A DNA stretch of 64,000 nt from Lysobacter sp. (GTDB lineage: Bacteria > Pseudomonadota > Gammaproteobacteria > Xanthomonadales > Xanthomonadaceae), in NCBI GenBank assembly GCA_011526085.1, contig WYBC01000030.1:62001-126000 (forward strand), in the 5' to 3' direction. Under the pieces are notes generated by a model. That model searched no databases. It saw only the letters and a list, made by a program, of their open reading frames with translations, and was not told the origin of the DNA. Position numbers and translations under genes: made by a program. Shown here piece after piece: positions 44,878 through 52,995 of the stretch (the stretch's first letter is position 1; each line of letters starts with the position of its first letter).

Positions 44878-44970
44878 TCAGAATTTCTCGGGGTTCAGGA
44901 TCACGTACAGCAGGTACGCGGCCGCCAGCGCGATGCAGAGCGCGCAGGTTGCGATCAGCCAGGGTGGCAT
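44878..44970 (-). CDS. kdpF: KdpF accessory peptide
   Basis: 30 residues, essentially one membrane helix (ATCALCIALAAAYLLYVIL) ending NPEKF, which matches the YLLYALLRPERF-like ends of KdpF. Lies 8 bp upstream of kdpA on the same strand. Stabilises the KdpABC complex in E. coli. The start ATG at 44970 was chosen over longer in-frame options because they lack homology. Confidence 0.9.
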   Translation of the reverse strand: MPPWLIATCALCIALAAAYLLYVILNPEKF

Positions 44971-45081
44971 CGGGGTGTCCTCGGAATGCGGGATGCGATC
45001 GAGCGCCGGGGTGGCGTCTTTGCAGTGCGAAATTCTCGAACCGTCGCCCGCAAAGTCGCTATGCGGCGGCGGGCCCGCCGG

Positions 45082-45098
45082 CGTAAACATCGCGTAAA
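45082..45098 (-). promoter_or_regulatory. Candidate KdpE box upstream of kdpF
   Basis: The minus strand reads TTTACGCGATGTTTACG, two TTTACG hexamers with an 11-bp period (N5 spacer). The E. coli KdpE site is likewise a TTTAYA-N5-TTTACA direct repeat. It lies 112-128 bp before the kdpF start. The rest of the 234-bp kdpF-deoC gap shows no gene; a -10-like GAGAAT lies downstream of the box. Confidence 0.6.
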
Positions 45099-45204
45099 TT
45101 CGCCGGCCGCGGCTTTCCGTCGCCGGTTTGCGGCAGGTCAAGGCGGCGGCGGTGCGCGGTCTCTAGGCTTGCCGCTTCCGCTCACCGCCACCGAGGCCGT
45201 CGCC

Positions 45205-45954
45205 GTGTCCGCCACTCCGCATTCGCCCGCCACGCTCGCCGCGCGGTTGCTGCCGCTGCTCGATCTGACCAGCCTGGGCGAGGACGACGCGCCCGAAACG
45301 ATCCGTGCCTTGTGCGCGCGTGCGCTGCAGTCGCCGGTGGCCCCGGCCGCGCTGTGCGTGTATCCCGAGCACGTCACCACCGTGCGCGAGACGCTGCGCG
45401 GCACCGCGGTGAAGGTCGCGACGGTGGTGAATTTCCCGGATGGCGGCAGCGATCCCGCGCGGGTCGAACGCGAAACCCGGCGCGCGATCGCCGCCGGCGC
45501 CGACGAGATCGACATGGTGCTGGCGTACCGCGCGTTGCTCGACGGCGATGCGCGGTCGGCGCAGCGCGGCGTCGAAGCATGCCGGGCCGCCTGCGGCGAC
45601 GGCGTGCTGCTGAAGCTGATCATCGAAAGCGGCGAGCTGCGGACGCCCGCACGCATCCGCGAGGCCTGCCGGATCGGTCTGGAAGCCGGCGTCGATTTCC
45701 TCAAGACCTCCACCGGCAAGGTCACGGTGAACGCGACACCCGACGCGGCCGCGATCATGCTCGACGAGATCGCCGCGGCCGGCGGACGCTGCGGCTTCAA
45801 GGCCGCGGGCGGCATCCGCACGCTCGATGCGGCGAGGACCTACATCGATCTCGCCGCCGAACGGCTCGGCGACGCCTGGGTGACGCCCGCGCGGTTCCGG
45901 ATCGGCGCCAGCGGATTGTTCGACGCGATGCTCGCCGTACTCGCGGAGCGCTGA
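45205..45954 (+). CDS. deoC: Deoxyribose-phosphate aldolase
   Basis: 249 residues. Splits deoxyribose-5-phosphate into glyceraldehyde-3-phosphate and acetaldehyde. LLPLLDLTSLGEDD at the start, AALCVYPEHV, VATVVNFPDGG, ADEIDMVLAYRALLDGD, Schiff-base lysine in VDFLKTSTGK and second lysine in GFKAAGGIRT. The GTG at 45205 gives the standard N-terminus; no ATG fits. Confidence 0.95.
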   Translation: MSATPHSPATLAARLLPLLDLTSLGEDDAPETIRALCARALQSPVAPAALCVYPEHVTTVRETLRGTAVKVATVVNFPDGGSDPARVERETRRAIAAGADEIDMVLAYRALLDGDARSAQRGVEACRAACGDGVLLKLIIESGELRTPARIREACRIGLEAGVDFLKTSTGKVTVNATPDAAAIMLDEIAAAGGRCGFKAAGGIRTLDAARTYIDLAAERLGDAWVTPARFRIGASGLFDAMLAVLAER

Positions 45955-45956
45955 AC

Positions 45957-47186
45957 ATGCGTCGCGCCGTGTGGGTGGTGATGGATTCGCTGGGCCTGGG
46001 CGCCGCCCCGGACGCCGCCGCCTACGGCGATGCCGGCGCCGACACCTTCGGCCACATCGCCGCGGCCTGCGCCGAAGCGCCGCGCGGCCCGCTGCGACTG
46101 CCGACGCTCACGCGTCTCGGCCTGCCGCAGGCGCATGCGTTCGCGCGCGGTCGCGCCGCCGCCGGCTTCAGCGATCTGCCGCGCCCGGAAGGCTGCTGGG
46201 GCTACGCCGTCGAGCGCGCCTGCGGCAAGGACACCCCGTCCGGCCACTGGGAAACCGCGGGCGTCGTGCTGCAGCGGCCGTTCGGACTGTTTCCCGATCG
46301 CGAGCGCAGCTTCCCGCCCGAACTGTTGCGCGCGCTGATCGATGAAGCCGGACTGCCCGGCGTGCTCGGCGATTGCCATGTCTCCGGCACCGAGATTCTC
46401 GTGCGGCTCGGTGCCGAACACATCGCCAGCGGCAAACCCATCGTCTACACGTCCGCCGATTCGGTGCTGCAGATCGCGGCGCACGAAGACGCGTTCGGCC
46501 TGCAGCGCCTGTACGACCTGTGCGTCGTCGCGCGCCGGTTGCTGGCCCCGTACGACATCGGCCGGGTCATCGCGCGCCCGTTCGTCGGCAGCGCGGAGAC
46601 CGGCTTCACGCGCACCGGACATCGCCGCGATTACGCGCTGCCGCCGCCGGCACCGACGCTGTTCGATGCGGTGCAGGCCGCGGGCAGCGAGACCGTGTCG
46701 GTCGGCAAGATCGGCGACATCTTCGCGCACCGCGGCATCGCGCGGACGGTGCCGGCCCACGGTCACGACGCGCTGTTCGACGCCACGCTCGATGCGCTCG
46801 CGCAGGCCGGCGACGGCGCGCTGATCGCCGTCAACTTCGTCGACTTCGACAGCGTCTACGGCCATCGTCGCGATGCGCTCGGCTATGCCGCGGCGCTGGA
46901 AGCCTTCGACACGCGATTGCCCGCGCTGCTCGCCGCACTGCGACCGGACGATCTGCTCGCGATAAGCGCCGACCACGGCTGCGACCCGACCTGGCACGGC
47001 AGCGACCACACCCGCGAAACCGTGCCGCTGCTGGCCTGGGGTCCGACGCAGCGCGCGCGCTGCGTCGGCCGTCGCGAGAGTTTCGCCGACATCGGCCAGG
47101 GCATCGCCACCCATCTGCGTCTGCCGCCGCTGGCGGCGGGACGCTGCTTTCTCACCGACACCGCCGACCTTCCTGCACGCCCATGA
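45957..47186 (+). CDS. deoB: Phosphopentomutase
   Basis: 409 residues. Interconverts (deoxy)ribose-1- and 5-phosphate. Alkaline-phosphatase-like metal motifs: VVMDSLGLGAAPDA at the start, GKDTPSGHWE (phospho-threonine region), VNFVDFDSVYGHRRD, and SADHGCDPTWHGSDHTRE. Begins 2 bp after deoC and overlaps deoD by 4 bases. Confidence 0.97.
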   Translation: MRRAVWVVMDSLGLGAAPDAAAYGDAGADTFGHIAAACAEAPRGPLRLPTLTRLGLPQAHAFARGRAAAGFSDLPRPEGCWGYAVERACGKDTPSGHWETAGVVLQRPFGLFPDRERSFPPELLRALIDEAGLPGVLGDCHVSGTEILVRLGAEHIASGKPIVYTSADSVLQIAAHEDAFGLQRLYDLCVVARRLLAPYDIGRVIARPFVGSAETGFTRTGHRRDYALPPPAPTLFDAVQAAGSETVSVGKIGDIFAHRGIARTVPAHGHDALFDATLDALAQAGDGALIAVNFVDFDSVYGHRRDALGYAAALEAFDTRLPALLAALRPDDLLAISADHGCDPTWHGSDHTRETVPLLAWGPTQRARCVGRRESFADIGQGIATHLRLPPLAAGRCFLTDTADLPARP

Positions 47187-47893
47187 GCACACCGCATATC
47201 GATGCCGCGCCCGGCGCCATCGCCGACACCGTCCTGTTTCCCGGCGACCCGCTGCGCGCGCGTCATATCGCCCACACGTTCCTCGACGACGCGGTCGAGT
47301 TCAATGCGCGCCGCAACATGCTCGGCTACACCGGTCACTGGCGCGGCCGGCGCGTGTCGGTGATGGGCAGCGGCATGGGCATTCCCTCCAGTGCGATCTA
47401 CGCCACCGAACTGGCGCGCGTCTACGGCGTGCGCCGGATCGTGCGCATCGGCACCTGCGGCGGCGTCGGCGACGTCGCACTCGGCGACCTGCTGCTCGCG
47501 CAATCGGCCAGCAGCGATTCGCGCTTCAATCGCCTGCACTTCGGCGATCACGACCTCGCCGCCTGCGCCGATTTCGCGCTGCTGAAGGCTGTGGTCGATA
47601 CCGCCGCGCGCCGGCAGGTATCGGTGCGCGTCGCCCATGTGTTCAGCACCGACTGCTTCTACGACGGCGATCCCGAACTCGTCGCGCGCCTGCGTCGTCA
47701 CCGCATCGTCGGCATCGACATGGAATCCTCGGGCCTGTACGGCCTTGGCATGCGCGAAGGCGTGCAGTGCCTGTCGCTGCTGACGGTCAGCGATCACCTC
47801 GAACGCGGCGAACACATGCCCGCGGCCGAGCGTGAACAGGGCCTCGCGCGGATGGTGACGCTGGCGCTGGACAGCCTCGAAGGATGCGCCTGA
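47183..47893 (+). CDS. deoD: Purine nucleoside phosphorylase, DeoD type
   Basis: 236 residues. Phosphorolysis of purine nucleosides to base plus (deoxy)ribose-1-phosphate. LFPGDPLRARHIA, VMGSGMGIPSSAIY, RIGTCGGVG, VGIDMESSGLYGL and LTVSDHL (catalytic Asp) are all present. With deoB and deoC it completes salvage of deoxyribose to glycolysis; the three are coupled (ATGA overlap at 47183). Confidence 0.96.
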   Translation: MSTPHIDAAPGAIADTVLFPGDPLRARHIAHTFLDDAVEFNARRNMLGYTGHWRGRRVSVMGSGMGIPSSAIYATELARVYGVRRIVRIGTCGGVGDVALGDLLLAQSASSDSRFNRLHFGDHDLAACADFALLKAVVDTAARRQVSVRVAHVFSTDCFYDGDPELVARLRRHRIVGIDMESSGLYGLGMREGVQCLSLLTVSDHLERGEHMPAAEREQGLARMVTLALDSLEGCA

Positions 47894-47894
47894 C

Positions 47895-49811
47895 ATGAGC
47901 GGCGATCCGTCCCTCCATCCCTGCTTCCTCGGCCCATACGCGGAGAACGACGATCTGCTGGAATCGCTGGTGGTCGGCTTCCTCCGCGATCACGTCTACT
48001 GGCGGCGCAATCTGCATCCGGAAGACGCCCCGGCGATTCCCACCGGCGCCAACCGGCGCGCCGATTACATCGATTTCGAATCGCGGCTGCGGCGCGAACT
48101 GCACAGCCTGTCGGCCGCGCTGAAGCGCAGCGTGCCGTTCCACAGCCCGCGCTACATCGGCCACATGGTCAGCGACCTGTTGTTGCCCGGGTTGACCGCG
48201 CAGATGCTGGCGCTGCCCTACAACCCGAACAACGTCAGCGCCGACGCCGCGCCGGTGACGATCGATCTCGAACTCAAGGTCGGCCTGCAACTGGCGGCGA
48301 TGGTCGGTTACGCGGCCGATCCCGCGCACGAGGACTGCGCGTTCGGCCATCTCACCTCCGGTGGCACGCTCGCGAACCTGCAGGGGTTGCGGCTGGCTCT
48401 GTCGCTGAAGGCGTTCCCGGTCGCGCTGCGCGCTGCCGGCGTGCCGCTGCCGGGTATTCCCGACGATGACTGGGCCGCGTTCAATCTGCTGCCGAGCGCG
48501 TCGACCGCGCTGTTCGCGCAGTGGTGCGCGTGGCTGGCGTCATTGCCTGCGGCCGAACGCACGCCCTGGTCGCGGCGGGTCGAAGCGGCGCGGATCGAAT
48601 CCCTCGGCATCGCCGGGTTCTTCGCGAAGCACGCCGCGCTGTCGGTGCCGCGGGTGTTCGCCCCCGCCACCGCGCACTACTCGTGGAGCAAGGGCATGAA
48701 GATGCTCGGCCTGGGGCGCGATCAGCTGCAGCTGATCCCGGGCAAGGCGATGCGGTTGGACCTCGATGCGCTGGAAGAGGCGTTGCATGCCTGCCTGCGC
48801 GATCGGCAACCGGTGTTGATGACCGTCGGCGTGCTCGGCAGCACCGAATTCGGCACCATCGATCCGATCGACGGACTCGCCGATCTGCGCGATCGCATGC
48901 ATCGCGACGGGCTCGGCATGGCCCTGCATCTCGACGCCGCCTGGGGCGGTTATCTCGCGACCCTGTTCCGCGACACCAACGGCGGATTGCGCAGCGCCGA
49001 TGCGGTCGGCGCCGAGTTCGCCCGCTTCCCGAGTACCGCCGTGCACGCGGCGGTGGGCGCGATGTCGCGGATGGATTCCATCACCATAGACCCGCACAAG
49101 CTCGGCTACATTCCCTATGGCGCCGGCGCGTTCCTGTGCCGCGACCAGCGCGCGATCGCATTGCTGTCGGAAGGCGCCGACTATGTGTTCGACCAGGCCA
49201 GCGGCGACGATTTCTTCACCCGCCATCGCCAACTGGGCCGCTACATTCCCGAAGGCTCGAAGCCCGGCGCCAACGCCGCTGCGGTGTACGTCACCCATCG
49301 CGTGCTGCCGCTGGACTACAGCCATTTCGGACGCCTGCCCGCGCAGAGCATCCGCAACACCGAAGCGTTCATCGCTGCGGCCGAGGCGTTCGTCGCGCGC
49401 ATCGCACCGCTGGCGCATGCGCTGATTCCGTTCGCGCCGGACAGCAACCTCGTCTGCCTCGCGATGAACCCGCGCGGCAACCACGATCTCGCGACGATGA
49501 ACCGCTTCATGCGCCAACTGCACCGCGCACTCAGCGCCGACCACGACCGCCCGCTGCAGCTCGGCGAACACTTCGGATCGATCACCACGCTCAAGCGCGA
49601 CACCATGGGCGCCGCCGACACCGCCCGCGTGCTCGCAGCCCTGCATCTGCCCCCGGACGCTCTCGACGACGCCGACGACGAACGCGACCGCATCGTCATC
49701 CTGCGCCACACCCTGATGAACCCGTTCCTGCTCGACGAAAACGGCGCCAGCGTCTATATCGACGGCTATTTCGATTACCTGGAAAAGCGGTTGGCGGAGG
49801 CGTTCCGGTAG
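47895..49811 (+). CDS. Group II PLP-dependent amino acid decarboxylase
   Basis: 638 residues, longer than most group II decarboxylases. PLP lysine in DSITIDPHKLGYIPYGAGAFL; aspartate pairing the ring nitrogen in HLDAAWGGY; HMVSDLLLPG and TSGGTLANLQGLR match glutamate/aromatic-amino-acid decarboxylase relatives. The substrate cannot be predicted. Starts 1 bp after deoD, so it may be cotranscribed, though the link to nucleoside salvage is unclear. Confidence 0.88.
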   Translation: MSGDPSLHPCFLGPYAENDDLLESLVVGFLRDHVYWRRNLHPEDAPAIPTGANRRADYIDFESRLRRELHSLSAALKRSVPFHSPRYIGHMVSDLLLPGLTAQMLALPYNPNNVSADAAPVTIDLELKVGLQLAAMVGYAADPAHEDCAFGHLTSGGTLANLQGLRLALSLKAFPVALRAAGVPLPGIPDDDWAAFNLLPSASTALFAQWCAWLASLPAAERTPWSRRVEAARIESLGIAGFFAKHAALSVPRVFAPATAHYSWSKGMKMLGLGRDQLQLIPGKAMRLDLDALEEALHACLRDRQPVLMTVGVLGSTEFGTIDPIDGLADLRDRMHRDGLGMALHLDAAWGGYLATLFRDTNGGLRSADAVGAEFARFPSTAVHAAVGAMSRMDSITIDPHKLGYIPYGAGAFLCRDQRAIALLSEGADYVFDQASGDDFFTRHRQLGRYIPEGSKPGANAAAVYVTHRVLPLDYSHFGRLPAQSIRNTEAFIAAAEAFVARIAPLAHALIPFAPDSNLVCLAMNPRGNHDLATMNRFMRQLHRALSADHDRPLQLGEHFGSITTLKRDTMGAADTARVLAALHLPPDALDDADDERDRIVILRHTLMNPFLLDENGASVYIDGYFDYLEKRLAEAFR

Positions 49812-49873
49812 TCGCTGCGCGGGTGCACCGTGCCACGGCCCGTCGGATAGACTGGCCGCCTTCGGGGGCCCGC

Positions 49874-50647
49874 ATGCACTGGATACTGCAAACCAATCTG
49901 TTCCAGGAAGCCGAGTGGTCGCGTCTGGTGGCGACGCTGGAGCAGTTCGGCCTGCCTTACAGCGTGCATCGGGTCGTTCCGTTCGTGGGCGAGCTCGAAC
50001 CCCTTCCCGTGCTGCAGGCGGCCAAGGCCGTGTGCTTCGGTTCTTATTCCATGCGCCACTCCGCCAGAAAATACCGCTGGGATCCTGGCGTCTACGACCT
50101 GTTCGACCAGGACTTCCTCGCCCAGAAAGCGGCGTGGGGCGAGCGCATGCTCAATGCGGATTCCCGCGTTCTGGGGTTCGAGGAGGTGCAGCTCGAACAT
50201 CCGACGTTCCTGCGTCCCATCGACGACTCGAAGTATTTCGCCGGACGCGTGTTCGACCCGGAAGAATTCGAAGCGTGGCGACGGCGCGTGTGCGATCTCG
50301 ACGAGGACGACGGCACCAGTCTGTCGCCCACGACTCGGGTGCAGGTGTGCACGCCCAAGACCATCCACGCTGAATACCGGTTCTGGATCGTGGGCGGGAA
50401 GATCGTCACGAAGTCGCTGTACAAGCTGGGGCGCCGCGTCGTTTATGCCAGCGATGTCGACGAACGCATGGATCATTTCGTCCTGCAGGCCGTGGCGGAC
50501 TGGCAACCGCACCGCGCGTTCGTCATCGATGTGTGCGACACCCCGGAAGGCCCGCGCATCGTGGAAATCAACACCATCAACGCGGCAGGATTTTATGCGG
50601 GAGACGTCCAGCGGCTGGTGGCGGCGCTGGAGGAGCTGGAGGGTTGA
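49874..50647 (+). CDS. ATP-grasp (DUF4343-type) protein
   Basis: 257 residues. N-terminal MHWILQTNLFQEAEWSRLVATL and FGSYSMRHSARK, then an ATP-grasp-like C-terminal part with AEYRFWIVGGKIVTKSLYKLG and the metal/ATP acid motif RIVEINTINAAGFY. Family members of this type are found near phage and peptide-modification genes but have no assigned reaction. The last chromosomal gene before the island; its stop is 85 bp from the att repeat. Confidence 0.82.
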   Translation: MHWILQTNLFQEAEWSRLVATLEQFGLPYSVHRVVPFVGELEPLPVLQAAKAVCFGSYSMRHSARKYRWDPGVYDLFDQDFLAQKAAWGERMLNADSRVLGFEEVQLEHPTFLRPIDDSKYFAGRVFDPEEFEAWRRRVCDLDEDDGTSLSPTTRVQVCTPKTIHAEYRFWIVGGKIVTKSLYKLGRRVVYASDVDERMDHFVLQAVADWQPHRAFVIDVCDTPEGPRIVEINTINAAGFYAGDVQRLVAALEELEG

Positions 50648-50732
50648 GCGACGGCGGGTGCGTCGACTCCGATCGTCCGGTCCATGCGAACGACTTGCGG
50701 TTTTTCGAGCAAGCATCGGATCGGCGACGATC

Positions 50733-50743
50733 TGGGCCCACCA
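50733..50743. repeat. Island-distal attachment site (att core)
   Basis: TGGGCCCACCA, identical to the 3' acceptor end of the tRNA-Ile gene; the match continues imperfectly for about 10 more bases (shared CGAAC). A shared CGACGAT also lies just outside both cores. Marks the left end of the island. Confidence 0.85.
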
Positions 50744-50806
50744 TCAACCGAACACTTGCGATAAGTGCCTGAATCGAAAGTCTATTTGCGACTACTTTAG
50801 AAAAAC

Positions 50807-50827
50807 GTACTCGCAAACGTACTCACT
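50807..50827. repeat. Putative integrase arm site, left end
   Basis: GTACTCGCAAACGTACTCACT lies 64 bp inside the left att core (first 20 bases are the motif). Related copies with TACTCAC lie at 57659-57681 (inverted) and 57703-57723 near the right end, as expected for arm-type integrase sites. Confidence 0.6.
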
Positions 50828-51233
50828 TTTTCGCTCGCTTGGCGGCACTCGCCGCCCGGGTGTCGCTGCGGCGGATCGCCGTTCGTCGGATCGCAGCGAC
50901 GGGACGCGCCCGGTGTACCCAACCGGCACCGCGGGGCCGCGATATGCGCGGACGGTCGATCGCGGAGCGCGCGTCCGCAGCATAGGCGACGAGTGCCGAC
51001 GGCAGGGCGGCCCGCTCCGGATTCCCGGGCACGGCTCCCCGGGCTGCGCGCGCCGCCTCGCCGCGGGTCGGAGAGACTACCCCGCGCGACCGCGCCCGGC
51101 TGGGCCGAAGCCGTCGCAGCGGCGTCCGGCAGGCCGGGGGCGATTCGGATTTTCGTTCGCCCCGATGACTGCGCTACGCTGGCGCATCGCCTGTCCGGGC
51201 GCACGGACGATCCGAACGCTTCAGGGGGAAACA
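50828..51233. other. GC-rich non-coding stretch of the island
   Basis: About 400 bp with no supported gene on either strand. It is rich in short CG palindromes; a 145-codon minus-strand frame across it is Arg/Pro/Ser-rich and lacks a ribosome site. It may hold the promoter for the three cargo genes that follow, but I find no convincing -35/-10 pair. Confidence 0.4.
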
Positions 51234-51533
51234 ATGGCTCCGGTTTACAAGGTGCTGGAAGGAATCTGCAGCATCTTAGAGTGCATAGCGTTCGAGTACT
51301 TTGGCGAGGCCAAAGGGGAGCTGATGGTCTTAAGCCGTCAGCTCGAAACAGATCCGTCTTACGCCATTGAGGGGAAGGACGAGGTAGCGACTGACCTTCG
51401 TCAGGTGCTCGCCATGATAAGTGGTGACCAGCGCCGAGCAGGAATTAGCAAGCTTGTCAGAACAAGTCGAACCCTTTGGAAATCTGCAAATAGTGAGAGC
51501 CACGGGGCGACCAACTCAGGAGACGAATTATGA
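51234..51533 (+). CDS. Unknown island protein (99 residues)
   Basis: Ribosome site AGGGGG 6 bp before ATG. Predicted all-helical cytoplasmic protein (VLEGICSILECIAFEYFGEA, ELMVLSRQLETD, DLRQVLAMISGDQRRAGISK). Lower G+C than the host. Overlaps the next gene by 4 bases (ATGA at 51530), so the two are coupled. Family not recognised. Confidence 0.75.
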   Translation: MAPVYKVLEGICSILECIAFEYFGEAKGELMVLSRQLETDPSYAIEGKDEVATDLRQVLAMISGDQRRAGISKLVRTSRTLWKSANSESHGATNSGDEL

Positions 51534-51766
51534 TTTGGCAAATACTTTTTGGCGTTGCTGTTGTCATTCTCTTGCTTCACTGGGGCTCTCGAAATGCAGT
51601 TTGGGGCACTGCTACTTTCGGAGTTATCGCGGGACTCGTTGTTGCATTCTTTGGCGATGACTTTGAGTGGTGGACTGTAGGCAAAGCCTTGACAATTGCC
51701 ACCTTCATCGGCGCAGCCCTTGAGTGGATACCGCGGATTTTTCAGAGAAAATCCGACAACAGATAG
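51530..51766 (+). CDS. Small two-helix membrane protein on island
   Basis: 78 residues with hydrophobic stretches MIWQILFGVAVVILLLHW and TFGVIAGLVVAFFGDDF plus a weaker third near KALTIATFIGAALEW. Ends in a basic tail. Coupled to the preceding gene. Together they resemble small effector/membrane pairs on islands, but no family is recognised. Confidence 0.75.
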   Translation: MIWQILFGVAVVILLLHWGSRNAVWGTATFGVIAGLVVAFFGDDFEWWTVGKALTIATFIGAALEWIPRIFQRKSDNR

Positions 51767-51799
51767 ACTCAAAAGACGCCACTAGGCTGGGAGGGCTAT

Positions 51800-52180
51800 A
51801 TGCGAATTCTAGTTCTGTTGCTTTTTCTCTCTTGCGGGTCTGTACTTAGCAAAGAGCCGAGCAAAGCTAACACAGACCCATTTCAGCTTTACACCGAAGT
51901 TATGAGCGGGAGCCGAAGCATAAAGTCACTAACTCCAGAGGAACAGCAGCACTTCATGCTAATTCACGGCTTGCTCGCAAACTCTTGCTCTCGACTACAA
52001 GGCGCTTGTAAGGCCGCATGCGATGCATCCAGCCAACTCGAAGACGCTGCTAACGAACTGGCTCGCTGCGCGAAAAGGCGCGACTTCGGAGATGACTGTG
52101 GCCGGTATGCCCGCGAAGTCAGATATGCGGCAGAAAACTATGAATCGGCAGTCAGTGATGCGGATGATGAGTGTGACTGA
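51800..52180 (+). CDS. Exported Cys-rich protein on island
   Basis: 126 residues. Signal peptide MRILVLLLFLSCGSVLS; the Cys in it could be a weak lipobox (FLSC). The mature part is helical with six cysteines (NSC, GAC, AAC, ARC, DDC, DEC), so likely disulphide-stabilised in the periplasm. GGGAGG site before ATG. The last 43 bp overlap the convergent HGG-motif gene. Family not recognised. Confidence 0.72.
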   Translation: MRILVLLLFLSCGSVLSKEPSKANTDPFQLYTEVMSGSRSIKSLTPEEQQHFMLIHGLLANSCSRLQGACKAACDASSQLEDAANELARCAKRRDFGDDCGRYAREVRYAAENYESAVSDADDECD

Positions 52181-52767
52181 TACTGTCGTAGATTCGCTAT
52201 CGCACGCGCCCGCCCTTCATCCGTCCGTGGCCCGGTACTGCATCCCCCGTGCCACCTGCATCGCCGCTTGCCCGGCACGCTCAGGGCTTCGCAGGGCAGG
52301 CCGTCGCGCCGTCGCCTTGCCCCGCAGATGACGCGCACCGTACCGGTGTTCCGTTGGGGCTTCAGAACCAGCCGCGCGCGTACTTGGGCGACGCTGGCCG
52401 GCGTGGCGGTCTCCGTGACCGGAGTCGTTCGCGCGGGCGTGCATGCGCGCGATGCGCGCATTATTTCCGGTCGCGCCAGCGGCAGGCGATCCGGAGTCGT
52501 TCGCGTGTGCGCGGGTCGATTGGCAGCGTCCGGCGCCTGCCGCACCGCTGCGGGCGCATCTGTTTCCGCCTGTTTTGGATTCTGGGCCTGCCACCATTCG
52601 ACGATGATCGAATCCAGAATGCCGCTGTAGTTGTTGGCGGGGTAGTAGCGGCTGCGCCGGGCTTCGATCGCCGCCAAAGCCTCGGGACTGGGGTAGTAGT
52701 CGATCCGCGGCCGACGCGCGCGGCGGGCGCGTTGGTTCGCGTTGGCGTTGGGATGGCGGCCGGGCAT
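52138..52767 (-). CDS. HGGxSTGP-motif island protein
   Basis: 209 residues. N-terminal segment RIDYYPSPEALAAIEARRSR and ILDSIIVEWWQ, a low-complexity middle, and a C-terminal zinc-like module VICGARRRRDGLPCEALSV followed by CRWHGGCSTGPRTDEGRARA. This C-terminal motif is common in short proteins of phages and integrative elements; function unknown. Starts 3 bp after the stop of the repeat-encoded small frame, so it is likely in one operon with the DUF3987 gene. Confidence 0.75.
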   Translation of the reverse strand: MPGRHPNANANQRARRARRPRIDYYPSPEALAAIEARRSRYYPANNYSGILDSIIVEWWQAQNPKQAETDAPAAVRQAPDAANRPAHTRTTPDRLPLARPEIMRASRACTPARTTPVTETATPASVAQVRARLVLKPQRNTGTVRVICGARRRRDGLPCEALSVPGKRRCRWHGGCSTGPRTDEGRARAIANLRQYQSHSSSASLTADS

Positions 52768-52770
52768 GGG

Positions 52771-52995
52771 TCAGCCTCCCCGCGGTCGCGGGATCGCCCG
52801 CCCGGCCTTCCGATGCCTGTATCGACAGCCAGTGGTCTGCGAATGCTGCGAATCGTGCGAATCACTCGCAGCAGCGCGTGGCCTGTTGGCTTGCGAATTC
52901 CGCGAATCTTGCGAATATCGACGCGAGCGCGTCCCGCGATTCGCAACATTCGCAGGATTCGCAGCGTGCGAGGTCTGGACTGTATGGCCGATCAT
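52771..52995 (-). CDS. Small repeat-encoded protein coupled to the DUF3987 gene
   Basis: 74 residues. ATG 52995 overlaps the DUF3987 stop by 4 bases and its stop lies 3 bp before the next start, strongly suggesting translation. Much of it (ANPANVANRG, SQDSRNSQ, SDSHDSQHSQ) is encoded by the 9-bp iteron-like repeats. Similar NSQ/ANPAN-rich small proteins are familiar to me from satellite elements, but the DNA repeats themselves may be the selected feature. Confidence 0.5.
   Translation of the reverse strand: MIGHTVQTSHAANPANVANRGTRSRRYSQDSRNSQANRPRAAASDSHDSQHSQTTGCRYRHRKAGRAIPRPRGG
52838..52963. repeat. Nine iteron-like TGCGAAT repeats in three triplets
   Basis: TGCGAAT (one copy CGCGAAT) starts at 52838, 52847, 52856 and again at 52892, 52901, 52910, and as the inverted ATTCGCA at 52939, 52948, 52957. 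Spacing within every triplet is exactly 9 bp. The array lies immediately downstream of the DUF3987 gene. Candidate replication-origin iterons or regulator-binding array. Confidence 0.8.

Noticed and set aside
50797-51234. A 145-codon minus-strand gene at the island's left end
   Set aside because: Arg/Ser/Pro-rich, no ribosome site, overlaps the arm-site repeat and the start of the first cargo gene.
52838-52963. CRISPR array
   Set aside because: Repeat units are 7 bp with 2-bp gaps in triplets, not 24-40-bp repeats with unique spacers, and no cas genes are present.
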